This document shows, piece after piece, positions 10,871 to 20,689 of a stretch of DNA of 64,000 nt. The notes under the pieces were generated by a model. The model was not told the origin of the DNA and made no database searches. It worked only from the letters and a program-made list of their open reading frames with translations. Origin of the DNA: Amphimedon queenslandica (lineage: Eukaryota > Porifera > Demospongiae > Haplosclerida > Niphatidae); assembly GCF_000090795.2 (NCBI RefSeq), contig NW_003546270.1:273562-337561 (forward strand). Reading direction: 5' to 3'. Positions within the stretch are counted from its first letter, which is position 1, and each line of letters begins with the position of its first letter. The position numbers were made by a program, and so were the translations under genes.

Positions 10871-11758
10871 CAAAATAGCAAAGCTGGTGTACTGAACATG
10901 GTTCAGATCCCTTTATGGACCTATAAGCGAGGTAGCAAATTTTCTGGCCTTGTTGTATCGAAAGGGTCACCAGTATAACTCAGTAAATGCATATCGCTCA
11001 GCCATTTCTTCCTTCCATGAAAGGATTGATGGGATGGTTGTTGGACAACATCCAATTATTACACGGCTGCTAAGGGGGATATATAAATTAGACCCCCACT
11101 TCCTAGATATAACAATACATGGGACGTTCAGACAGTCCTTCACTATCTTGAATCAATTGAAGGGGCGGAACCCCTCCAATTAAAAATGCTAACACTTAAA
11201 ACTATTTTTCTGATGGCTATCACAAGGCCTTCAAGGTCAGCTGACCTTTCTCAACTAAATAATAGGATGAGGAGGAGTGATGGTGTCTCTTTTTTGCCAT
11301 CTACACTCTCAAAACAATCCTGACAGGGCAGAAGGATTGAAGATTTTCACTTTCCTAGATTTCAGAGCAACCCTAAACTCTGCCCTGTAGTGTCATTGCA
11401 GGTATACCTGGAAAGGACAGGACCATTGCGGAAGGAGGAGACAAGTTTCTTCCTGTCTTTTATCAAACCTCACGCAGCAGTAACCTCCAGTACCATCACT
11501 AGATCGCTACGCTTAACTTTGGAACTAGCAGGAATTGATTCCTCTATTTTTGGAACTCACGCCATTAGGGGAGCTTCTGCCTCAGCAGCCACCAGAGGGG
11601 GTATTACTACTGAGTTCATTCATAAAGCAGCAGATTGGAGCTCTGAATCTGTTTTCCAGAGGTTCTACCACAAGTCTATTGATAAATCTGTTTATGGCAA
11701 AGCAGTGCTTAGCCAGAATAGCTTGGAGTTAGCTACAAACAACACAGGTGATGTGTGA
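10870..11758 (+). pseudogene. DIRS tyrosine recombinase (integrase), frameshifted
   Basis: Joins the circular DNA copy to the target by site-specific recombination through a covalent tyrosine link. The N-terminal SAM-like part is read as LLYRKGHQYNSVNAYRSAIS from about 10943. The catalytic part holds Arg I in ITRPSRSADLSQL near 11220, then a stop near 11320. It goes on to THAIRGASASAATRGG (the H-x-x-R pair, about 11558-11580), AADWSSESVF and RFYHKS with the presumed nucleophilic Tyr near 11670. All four R-H-R-Y positions are therefore visible although the frame is broken about twice. The frame ends at TGA 11756, 125 bases before the right inverted repeat. Confidence 0.88.
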
Positions 11759-11882
11759 GACTGAGCCTTCTGAAATATAATTGTCAGAATGGCTAAGGCC
11801 ATGAAGTGGCTGCAAGCTATTCTAGATTATATGAAGGTGATGTTGAGCACATCAACTGTCCACTCCCTCCCTCCCGGTAAGA

Positions 11883-11941
11883 GGAGCTAATCAAAAGGCC
11901 AAGGAAGATGGCAATCACACAGACTTATAAAGCATGGCAAG
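11883..11941 (-). repeat. Right inverted terminal repeat of the DIRS element
   Basis: Reverse complement of the left end: GGCCAAGGAAGATGGCAAT and AGCATGGCAAG are shared in inverted form. It stops at the 10-N gap, so its outer boundary cannot be seen. Confidence 0.85.
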
Positions 11942-11951
11942 NNNNNNNNNN
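11942..11951. other. Assembly gap, 10 N
   Basis: Ten N, a placeholder length. It separates the right DIRS end from the tail of the LINE. The sequence just after it recurs, inverted, beside the other 10-N gap at 46960. Confidence 0.95.
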
Positions 11952-12204
11952 TTTTGGGTTATATTCTCCATGCAGTGGTGTAGGATTATTATCACGCCAC
12001 TTTGCAAGTACCCTCTTGTTTCTTTACTTTTTTACAATTTAATCCTACTACTTTTCTATTTTTAATGTTTTTTTATTTACTTGTATAAAATAAATAAGTG
12101 AATTAATAGTTTGCGTGAAAAAATGTGATTATTGGAGATGACAGGAAGAACAGGGACAAATGTAGTGGAGGAAAATGAGGTGAAAAATGTAGTAAAAAGT
12201 GATC

Positions 12205-13719
12205 CTAAAAGTGAGCATACAGCCACCTCTTGATGGTGCCGTAGGTAAGAGTGAGATCTAGGCAGTGAGAGGAGATAGTGTTCCATAGCCTCACAACACA
12301 GTTGAAGTAGAAGTGGTGCATGGTGGAAGTTCTCTGGAAGTTTACCTTCAATTTGCCAGTAGAGGTTCTTGAGCCATGGGTAGAAAAGGAGACATATTGA
12401 AGAATGTCGAAGTTGTCAGGTGGACTCAGCAGACACTTGATGATAAACAATACATCCCTCAAATCATGGTGGTACATTAGAGGTAGTAATTGAAGGTCAA
12501 TAAGACGATCTCTGTAGTTGAGGCGATGTGGTGAGGATACCAAGAAGCAAGTCATACGCCTTTGGATTGTCTCTATACGGGTAACGTCCTTAAGGCAGCT
12601 GGGACTCCAGAGCTGGCTGCAATACAGCAGCTTTGACCTTACCAGTGAGATGTATAGGGACTTGAGAACGTCAGAGTGAGAAGAGTAGACATTCCTTCTG
12701 ATGAAGTAGAGAACCTTGTAAGCAGATGAGCACACTTTGGAGATGTGTTGGGACCATGATAAGTATGCAGAGACTATAAACCCAGATCTTGATGAGTAGA
12801 GGTTAGGCCCAGAGCAGTATCGTTGATGGTGAGGGAAGAGCCTGATGATGTCTTTAGTGTGAAGAACATTTTGATTCGTTTAAGTTAAAGTTTCATTTAT
12901 CACACCATTCAGAGATACTTGTGAGGTCAGATTGCAGGGCTACATTGTCGTTAAATGAAGAGACAACTCGAAAAAGTTTTGTATCATCTGCAAACATGTA
13001 GACATTAGACAGCAACTGACTGGGGAAGTCATTGATGTAGATAAGAAATAGAAGAGGACCCAGTATACTACCTTGTGGGACGCCGGATGACACAGGGAGA
13101 CAGCTAAATTGGACACCATCAATGGAGGTAAAATGGATATGGTTGGTAGGGTAGCACTCAAACTACTTCCAGAGAGGACCAGTGATGCCGTGTAGCCATA
13201 GCTTGTACAGTAGCTCCTGATGGAGAACTGTGTCGAAGGCCTTCTTGAAATCTAAATAAATAGCCTGGACAGAGTTTTTGTTCTCAATTGGCTCAAAAAC
13301 ATAATTAAAAGACTCCAGTAACTGGGAAAGGTATGAGTGGCTCTTGAGGAAGCCAAACTGGGACTTAGAGATCATAGGTTAAATGAAATTGATGATCTTC
13401 CTATAGACAATAGATTCTAGCACTTTAGATAGGATACATAGGAGGGAGATGGGTCTGTAGTTGCTGACAATAGAGGGGTCCCCACTTTTAGGAATAGGAC
13501 AGATCTTGTGAGTTTTCATTCAGAGGGAACCTTGTGGTACATGAGATAGTTTGAGAAGAGGCTGGTAATTGTAGAAAGAAGGGGGCCTGAGCAAAGTCTA
13601 ATAATCGAAGGAGAAAGGTCGTACACACCAGGAGCTTTGTTCAACATTAGTGTGTTGAGGGAGTTGAGGACATCAGTTGATGAGATTGAGATGTAAAGTA
13701 ACTGGGAAGGAGAGGGCAA
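12205..13719 (-). pseudogene. LINE reverse transcriptase
   Basis: Read from 13719 downward: a thumb-proximal block KAPGVYDLSPSIIRLCSGPL, then (13375-13163) SKSQFGFLKSHSYLSQLLE with AIYLDFKKAFDTVLHQELL, which carries the first catalytic Asp. Next come SSGVPQGSILGPLLFLIYIN and YMFADDTKLFRVV (13093-12893), with the F-A-D-D catalytic pair. The last part (12735-12205) is the C-terminal region CSSAYKVLYFIRRNV, SKLLYCSQLWSP and RIETIQRRMTCFL, typical of CR1/Jockey-type LINEs, and ends at GTIKRWLYAHF. At least five frame breaks occur, including a TAG just before 13161 and gaps near 12890. It copies the element's RNA at a nick made by the endonuclease encoded upstream. Confidence 0.9.
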
Positions 13720-13724
13720 GTGCT

Positions 13725-14850
13725 TTAAAGGTGGTAGAAGGAAGTTACTCTTGGTAAAAACAATGTTGAAACAGTTGTTAAAGAGAGTGACTCCGGATTG
13801 GGGATCAGAGGTAGATGAATAGCACAGGTGTACTGATTGTGGGATAGTAAAGCAATTTTTGGTTCAGAGAAATATTGGGAGGAGATACGGGAAAGAAAGC
13901 ATTTCCTGGCAAAGACTATGTCAAGTTGAAGCTGGGACTCCATGTGTTGTAACTTGTGAATGAGATATTCAGAGGCATGAGAAGCTTTGTTCACACTGCG
14001 ACGGAGTGTGCAAACCTGTTGGAGTTTATGACGCAACTCAGCATCAAACCATTTGGGCAGAGTGGTAGCAGGAATGTAACTTATCTCTAGCAAATGTAGT
14101 AGAAGACTTAAGAAAAAGCCAAGCTGACTCAACATCTGACTGCAAGGTTGGGGTGATGGTGAGAGAGGAAAGGTAAGAGAAAATACTGTCCATGTCAGCA
14201 TTGTTGTACTTGTAGTAGTAAGAAGGTTTGTTACGGGAAGAAGAGATGCAACTTACAACAGAGAAGAGGACCAACTGATGAACAGAGACATTACAACAAG
14301 AAGCATCACCCACAGTAATATTAGTCACCAGTTCAGGATGGCTGATAACAATGAAATCTAAGATATGACCATGGTTGTGAGTTGGAGAGTCGACAAGTTG
14401 AACAAGATTATTGGTGAATATGTAATTGCAAAAGAGTCTTGATTAGGGGCAGGTGGCATAAAAGGAGGACCAGTCAATGTCAGGGAAATTAAAGTCCCCA
14501 ACTAGTATGAGAGGGCCAAAGGAAGAAAGGTGAGAGAGGAGAGCATAGATAGATGACTCTGGACTTTTTGGAGGAAAATAAACTCCACACAATAAGATGG
14601 GTGGGGGAAGAGTTAAGTTGAACCATGATCAGTTCAACATCAGTGGCAGTAAACACCACCACCAGCATGTGGCCTGTCATGACGATAAATATTGAAGTCA
14701 GGGGGTAAAATGTCATTGCTGGAAGTGTCACTAGACAACCAGGTTTCAGTGACAATAATGACATCAAAAGACTTGCTATAGACCAAGGACTGGAAGAAGT
14801 TTAACTTGTTCCTTAGACTCCAGGAATTCCAGAGGCCACATGTCAGAGAT
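13725..14850 (-). pseudogene. LINE apurinic-type endonuclease and linker
   Basis: Minus-strand fragments of an exonuclease-endonuclease-phosphatase fold. The clearest block (about 14600-14460) reads GVYFPPKSPESSIYALL then GPLILVGDFNFPDIDW, where G-D-F-N is the catalytic Asp/Asn motif. A following segment (about 14400-14050) has DSPTHNHGHILDFIVISHP, the usual C-terminal H-x-LD element (here the catalytic S-D-H is partly replaced). The linker near 14040-13900 shows KWFDAELRHKLQQVCTLRRS, which joins endonuclease to RT in these proteins. The N-terminal part (about 14850-14650) is heavily decayed. The enzyme nicks the target DNA. Confidence 0.8.
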
Positions 14851-14852
14851 AG

Positions 14853-15980
14853 TCATTGTGGCAGTGCAGTGGCAGGATGGGATGCAGTGGGAGAAGAGGA
14901 GGGGAGGCGATCAGTATTAGGGGGTTGGGTTGAGAGAGTAGGAATATAAGGAACAGAGGGAGAGGAAGAGGGAGGAACAACAGTGTGGGGAGAGTCAGCG
15001 GAGGTTGAATCAGAAGAACTGGTTTGGTGTGTGGTAATATTCATTGGGTGAGAGGGAGATCCCGGTGGAGGACTTGACTCAAAGCATTGATTGATGACAG
15101 CACCAAATTTTTGATTATCGAAAAACATAACATTAGAACGAAAGTGAATAGATTGACGACTGACACCTGAACAAATGAGCTCATGATGTTTGCAAAGCAG
15201 GATAGACCTTATTTTCTAGTCACTCAGAGAGAAATCAGGATTGATCTTTAAACTTGGTCGGTCAGCAAGCTTGAACTTGTTTGAGAGGACAGTAGACACA
15301 TCACAAGTGCGATTGAAGGTAACTAGAATATTACGAAAGTGATTGGGAGAGAACTTTCCAAGCCTATAGAAGTCTCTGACTGTGGTGTCACTGAGAGTTG
15401 GAAGTAATAGGGACAGAACAGATGAAACACTATTCAGATCATTTGAGATACCAGTATGATGAGCGGTTCCAGCAGGACTCTCATTAATACCAGGTATGAT
15501 AAAATTATACTTCCTGTCATGATTCCTCTACTGAGCAGGTGGCATGGGTCTAGTGTCAGAATTCCTCTGCTGGGCAGACGGCACAAGACTAGTTGCGGGA
15601 GGGATATGGCCATTTGACGGAGAGGGTATAGAGAGTGGAGTGGTCTCAGAAGGAACAGAACTGAGGGAGGATAGCTCTTCAGCAAGAGAGACCACTTTGG
15701 CATCAAGTGAAATGACCTGCTAGGTAAGAGCACCAAGATCCTTTTTCTGGTTTTCAATGAGTTGAGATTGTGCAGAAAAAACTTTAGATTGATCAATCTT
15801 GCGACAAGATGGGCATTTCCTGGAGGGAATAGACTTAGCTTTTGCATGTACTGGCTTGGATTGTCCTCCACGGTGAACCCATGCCTGACAGGAGCCCTCA
15901 CAAAAAATGGAGTCGTGAACAGAGTCATTTATGTTATCCTCACAGATGGGACAGACACATTTGGTTTTCTTGCCTGGTTT
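14853..15980 (-). pseudogene. LINE ORF1 with PHD-type zinc finger
   Basis: From about 15975 downward the minus strand gives KKPGKKTKCVCPICEDNI, then HDSIFCEGSCQAWVHRGG. The Cys and His spacing is that of a PHD finger, with the last ligands weakened by a frame break. A coiled-coil-like segment follows (QLIENQKKDLGALT, VVSLAEELSSLSS), then a basic region and a segment like TTVRDFYRLGKFSPNHFRNI, the RNA-binding-like part of CR1 ORF1. The frame 15128-14853 supplies a Ser/Pro/Thr-rich C-terminus. The frame 15928-15434 on the same strand and the plus-strand frames around 15762-16196 are shadows. ORF1 proteins bind element RNA, and the PHD finger may contact histone tails. Confidence 0.75.
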
Positions 15981-16585
15981 CTTTGGGACCTTTTCTTGAA
16001 GCAGAGACTGTGGGAGCCGGACGAATGGCCATGGGATATCTGTGAGAGGTATGGCGGCAGACCAGGAGTCAAGCTTACCAGAATTGGTGGTCGGTGTGAT
16101 TCAAGGGTGAGATTAGCTGGAGAAACAGCTTGGTGGAGAGATCTGGCAAAAGAGCTTTGTATGGCGAGTAGAGAGAGACAGTTAAAACAGAGCTAAAACG
16201 GGACTGCCATTTTGAACAATTGTGTAATATTATATTAGGCTAGCACTTGTTTCTATCCAATGGAATCATAGTAGCTTAAATTGTTTCTTTACTCTTTTAA
16301 ACTGTAAATGTTTAACTTTTTGAGTGCTTAACTGATTATATTTTCAGTTCTAGAATAATACTGGTGTGAGTCAGTTTTTGTAGTTGGGGAATAAACACAT
16401 TAGAAGTTTTGTGGATTAAAGTTTGCATGAAAATAACAAAAATTAACTTGTATATACAGTATTATAATATTAGCCTTCACTAATACTAGTTTTACTTTCT
16501 TAGAAAATAGCTTACCATATAAGTGGTTTTGTTTTAGTTATGGTAAACCAAAAGTTAAATTATATGCATATACTGTTATGCACAG

Positions 16586-17129
16586 GATAAAGCTAAACAT
16601 GAGAATGAAGTACAGTGTGTAGATGAAACTCAAGTTCTCTTAGATGAAGCAACATCATTAGTAAATAGTGCTTCAAGAAGTACTCAGTCTGATACCCCAA
16701 AAAGATTGAGCAATGTAAACAATAGTGATAATAATAATTATTCGTGTGATTAAATAAAGTATTATGTCATCAACTTAATAACACAAATTAATCCAGGATT
16801 TACTAATTGCAATGGATAAAAAAATGAATCAGATACTTTAAGAGATCACAAATAGCAAAGCCCCAGTAAAGGTTAAAAAGGATGATCCTAAGTATGTGTT
16901 AGGCACATAATCTTGGTAAATTAATAAATAGTTACAACAATTTTTTTATTACAAAATTGGTGTGTATCTATTGAAGCAGGAAGCAAGGAAGCAAAGGATC
17001 CATTTGCTTATGGGAGGATACTTTTGGACCTACTTTTTTCCAATGCAGAACTAAAGGAAGACATCCTTTTGCCATCAAAAAAGACATTAAGAGTAGTCCT
17101 CCATCAAAAAAGAGTTCAACTTATATTTG
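16586..17129 (+). pseudogene. Exon-like segments of an unrecognised, possibly BEN-like gene
   Basis: Two stretches behave like exons. The first, 16586-16753, follows the acceptor 'tatgcacag' and reads 55 codons without a stop (KHENEVQCVDETQVLLDEA, Ser/Asn-rich end) to TAA. The second, 16980-17129, lies between 'ttgaagcag' and the perfect donor GTAAGT and gives AKDPFAYGRILLDLLFSNAE then KKTLRVVLHQKRVQLIF. The D-P-x-x-Y-x-R-x-L-L-x-x-L-F-S pattern with a following basic stretch reminds me of BEN-domain proteins that are numerous in sponge gene sets. A smaller piece near 16845-16890 (NSKAPVKVKKDDPK) may be a third exon. Downstream exons were not found, and the tandem array begins soon after. It could be a live exon of a larger gene or a remnant. 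Name and role are inference. Confidence 0.4.
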
Positions 17130-17399
17130 GTAAGTCATTTTAATTTAAAAGTAATATGATTGAACTTTAAATTGTTCACAGACTGCATAAAGATTAACCA
17201 TCCAAATTACCATCACACAAAGTTGGTTTCTTCATTGAACCAAAAATGTAGGGATGCAATGATTGACTAATAAAATTAAAGTACTATATCATATTGACCT
17301 GAAGTTTTTTGATAAATTAATTACTTGATTGTGTGAATTATGTTAATCAGTTAATGTTAATTAGATATCAAGAAATACTAAGTAAATGTAATTTCTTGA

Positions 17400-18020
17400 G
17401 AGATCTGGGTTCTAAATTCTTGTCTAGTCATAGATATTTTTAGGCAAGATGTTATTAGATCTTACCAATTAAAAATGACAAAATACTACATGATAGTGAA
17501 AGATCTTCAATACAAGATAAGGTGATTTCCAATAAGATCTTTGTTCCAAATTCTTATTTATTCAGGGCTTATCTTGAAGAAAGATCTTATAACATGATAC
17601 AAATTCCAGTGCAAAGATACTACATGATGGTGAAAGATCTTATAAGATCTATCAATTTCATATAAGATCTTTGTTCCAAATTCTTACTTAGTCAGGGCTA
17701 ATCTTGAAGAAAGATCATGTAAGATCATACAAATTCCACTGCAAAGATACTACATGATGGTGCAAGATCTTACATACAAGATCTATCAATTTCATATAAG
17801 ATCTTTGTTCCAAATTCTTATTAAGTCAGGGCTAATCTTGAGGAAAGATTTTATAAGATCATACGAATTCCAATGCAAAGATACCACATGATCTTACATA
17901 CAAGATCTACCAATTTCATAAAAGATCTTTGTTCCAAATTCTCTGAAAAACTTGCTTATACTTAGCAAGATTCTTATTAAGATCTTACAATAATTCACAA
18001 AAGATCTTGCTGGGATTTTT
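17400..18020. repeat. Tandem array of ~130-bp units rich in AGATCT
   Basis: Four to five imperfect units. The landmark TTGTTCCAAATTCTTA starts at 17541, 17671, 17804 and 17929 (spacing 130, 133, 125), with a poorer copy near 17408. Each unit also has GGGCTAATCTTGA-GAAAGAT and ACTACATGATGGTG. More than a dozen AGATCT hexamers occur, many inside AAGATCTT palindromes. There is no coding potential. Confidence 0.8.
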
Positions 18021-18596
18021 TACTAGGGATACCTCTAATTGATAATTCCTGCAGTTAGCCTTGTTTTCTCACAATTGTCTCCAATAGAGCTTTACAAAGC
18101 CGTTTTAGTAATACAAAAATAAAAAGGTGTGGCGTAATGAAAGGTATCAATGACTTCATTTTTAGGCAATATCGTATTTTATCATATCGTTTCAATATTT
18201 CCAATTTTGCACAGTACTACTACATTGCTACAGTTGTACATCTAGCTACCTTACTTGTGGAATGACTCCTTGTGGCTAAAATGTTATAAGCAAGGTAACT
18301 GCAAAGACTACAAAGGTAAATTATCAAAATCTACATCCATCAAGTTCTGAGCCTCCTGCAGACACATGCTGATCATCATCATGTACAATTATTGTTACTC
18401 TGTCAAGATCTATTGTATGTACATTGCTTTGCTTGCTTAGGCTCACCCCGTCAACGTTTCACATTGGTCTAGGTATTCTTAATTTATGTTTTAACGTCAA
18501 TAATGATTTAAAAGAATTGACAATTAAAAACTTCATCAAAAGTATGTAAACAAATAAATTAAAAATATCTATTAAACAAGAAGAAGCAGGGTTGTC

Positions 18597-18890
18597 AATA
18601 AATGTAAGAAACAAGGGGGATAAGTTCGACCATAATAATAATTAATCGTATCTCATAATAATAAATGTTACTTATAAAACATTATTATTTATAAAAATGA
18701 TACAAAAGTTTTAAACCCTATTTCACAGAAAAATGGTAACAGGTGGACTACAATATTTTTTAAAAATAATTATGCCTCTGTACCTATTAATGGCTCTACT
18801 ACAATCCTATAATGTAAATTAATTTTCATGGTTAATATAATTTCAGGTAGGATTGATTAAATAAATTACTGTTATCACAGTTCTCATTTA
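18597..18890 (+). mobile_element. Deletion derivative of the 2473-4598 transposon
   Basis: 18597-18760 matches the left end of that element (GGGTTGTCAATAAATG to ACCCTATTTCACAGAAAAATG). It then jumps directly to sequence matching its inner segment 4050-4175 (TTATGCCTCTGTACCT, GATTGA-TAAATAAATTA). The right inverted end is missing. It is non-coding, and a MITE-like or truncated copy is the likely state. Confidence 0.6.
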
Positions 18891-19194
18891 GTTTTAAAAG
18901 AATACCAGCTAGTTCATCGCTGAAACAAATAATGTTTTAAAAAGGGCAATCTACTACATTATAAAAACAATTATTAATATTATTTCAAACTTAAAATCAT
19001 TAATGATGTTCATAGCCGTGCTAATTATTATTCATTGCTGAGATTATTGAAACTCTTATACTTCATTCACTTATTTTGAAGATGGAAAAATTAGATCTCT
19101 CTCTTGTCTATTTGAGTACCTTAATCTTATTACAACATCAGCAAGTCAGTTTCTTAAATACCCAAAGTACCTTATTTATTTTTAATGGATAATT

Positions 19195-19771
19195 TTCAGA
19201 GGTTGGAGGTTATCTTCTACTAGCACCCGCATTAATAGAAGATGGTGACAGTCCTTCACCACCAGCAGGTGATGGAGCCAGTCCTGAAACACATGTAGGT
19301 GCTGGAGCCTGTCCTGCACCACCAGCAGGTTAATAATCTGGTCTTCAAGCATAAGTAAGTGCTGGAGCCAGTTTTCTACCACCAGGTGCTGGAACCGGTC
19401 CTACACCACCATTAGGTGCTGGAGGTGGTCTTCTACCACCAGTAGGTGCCGGAAACAGGTCCTCCACCACCAGCAAATGATATAGCATGTCTTTCATCAC
19501 TAGGACTGGTATACCAGGAAATCCTTAGGTAGCCCCTCCATCACCTCCTTTACTCCTGCCTGGACTACCTCCCTGTCCCGGCTCCATACATGCCCCCACC
19601 AGCTCTTCCAGAATAGCTGCACTATTTTGCTATTGTAGAAGATCTGAGGAAGGAACTACGATTACTTGTGATTTTCCAGATTGTAAGATGGAGTGGTTCC
19701 ATCTGTCATGCCTGCAGCTTAATTCAGTAGCCAAAGGCAAATGGTATTGGCCTGTTTGCCACAAAAAATGA
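19195..19771 (+). pseudogene. Gly/Ala/Pro-repeat protein with C-terminal PHD finger
   Basis: A repeat of about 24-48 bases (19200-19480) reads as GDGASPETHVGAGACPAPPA and variants in one frame, interrupted by TAA TAA near 19330. After a Pro-rich stretch (PGLPPCPGSIHAPTSS) the frame 19628-19771 is intact: CYCRRSEEGTTITC, CKMEWFHLSCLQL, then GKWYWPVC and a TGA. The C-x-C, C, C, H-x2-C and W-x4-C spacing is a full PHD finger. This one is like those at the C-terminus of the second (YqaJ-type) protein of ISL2EU transposons. Immediately downstream, on the other strand, lies a DDE_4 transposase fragment, which fits that two-gene design. No YqaJ nuclease domain is visible upstream. The protein may bind methylated histone tails. 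Confidence 0.65.
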
Positions 19772-19884
19772 AGACAATAAATACTAAACATACAGTCACT
19801 ATGTTATCTATGTACAGTTTTCTTCATTATTAAGTACTTTAATGGGCTTGTATTATGTCATAGTTTTTTTTAGTTGCCCAAATA

Positions 19885-20258
19885 CTCTTTCTACGAGTAT
19901 GTGGACATGAGCTAACTGCCTCATTGAGTCTACCTCATATAAGGAACACTGCCTTTCGTAAATGGTGGAATTTTAAGTTAGCACAGTAAAATGAAAGACT
20001 TTTTTCCATATTAAATGCCCCGTCAGCCAATATTTAATCCCCAGGCAACAGTTTGTTGAGAATCCCATAGTTTTTTTTGAAAACACATCACAAACTCTTC
20101 CTCCCTTTGCTTGTGATGTATATAAAATTGTTTCCTGTGTGATAATTGAACAAGTAATTTGATTGCCTTGTGAGGTTTATATTGACTCCATGTTTGTGCA
20201 AGCACTTCTAAATCAGACGGCCTCTCAATGAAACTTTCAGTACAATCTATAATAATAA
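19885..20258 (-). pseudogene. DDE_4 (ISL2EU/PIF-like) transposase fragment
   Basis: On the minus strand from about 20250: IDCTESFIERPSDLEVLAQT and WSQYKPHKAIKLLV, the hallmark of DDE_Tnp_4 superfamily transposases, where the D of I-D-C-T-E is the first catalytic Asp. Further down in shifted frames come LKIPPFTKGS (usually followed by the Lys-rich loop) and VDSMRQLAHVHILVERVFGQ, the motif with the catalytic Glu (H-V/I-x-V-E-R-V). The middle part with the second Asp is lost. It is arranged tail to tail with the PHD-finger frame ending at 19771, 114 bases away. Only the C-terminal third of a ~350-residue transposase remains, so it is inactive. Confidence 0.72.
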
Positions 20259-20689
20259 TAATTATTATTATTGATACACAACGTGAAAAATTTCCATGAA
20301 ATAAATGGAAAAAGTTATTCTAATTTAATCCATACTTGGCCAGCCTATCTAGAAAATTAATCTTCCTGCCTTAATAGAAATCCATTTCTGAAATTTACTT
20401 GATACTGTAGACTGAAAATTTGAAAACAATAAACAATATGTAGTTCACATGGACCAAGTCGTAACTTCATGAGCACTAAGAAACTTTCTTGACAGTTAAG
20501 ATGTACGATAAAATTGATCGTGTTATATATTGATTAAAATAAAGGGACTATTTATCACAATTAAATTGATTTAATACCGATGAGAGTAAATAAAGTATTA
20601 TTAATAAATAACTACCGATACATGGCCAAAATGGCAGAAGCTCGCAGTCCTTCTAACCCTCCTTCATAATGTCCTTTACCAGGTGAAAA

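Larger units (their letters stand above)
7852..11941 (+). mobile_element. DIRS-type tyrosine-recombinase retrotransposon, nearly full length
   Basis: Inverted ends (7852-7910 and 11883-11941) enclose, in order, a gag-like frame, a reverse transcriptase, an RNase H and a tyrosine recombinase, all on the plus strand. This is the DIRS layout: such elements use a recombinase instead of a DDE integrase and leave no target duplication. About seven frameshifts or stops break the frames, so the copy is dead, but the domains are still easy to read. The right end touches a 10-N gap, so the last bases may be missing. The base composition is richer in G and C than the AT-rich flanks. An internal complementary region, expected in this class, was not convincingly found. 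The segment 11850-11880 has a weak direct resemblance to 7833-7853. Confidence 0.9.
11952..16200 (-). mobile_element. CR1-like non-LTR retrotransposon (LINE) with PHD-finger ORF1
   Basis: Minus-strand element of about 4.2 kb with the order ORF1 (PHD finger), AP-type endonuclease, reverse transcriptase and a 3' tail of at least 250 bases. The frames are frequently broken, so the copy is inactive. PHD fingers in ORF1 are established for CR1-like LINEs, and RT motifs such as FADDTKLF and SSGVPQGSILGPLLF fit the Jockey/CR1 group. It moves by target-primed reverse transcription. The 3' end cannot be defined because it runs into the gap at 11942. The 5' end is placed near 16200, where coding similarity fades. 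No target duplication was found. Confidence 0.85.

Noticed and set aside
11850-11882. Candidate internal complementary region of the DIRS element
   Set aside because: Only a weak direct similarity to bases before the left terminal repeat. The complementarity expected for this region could not be shown by eye.
15762-16196. 144-codon plus-strand frame
   Set aside because: It lies opposite the LINE's ORF1 PHD region and has no domain of its own.
17400-18020. Possible CRISPR array (regular repeats and spacers)
   Set aside because: Units of ~130 bp are imperfect throughout, with no short exact repeat separated by unique spacers. The DNA is eukaryotic.
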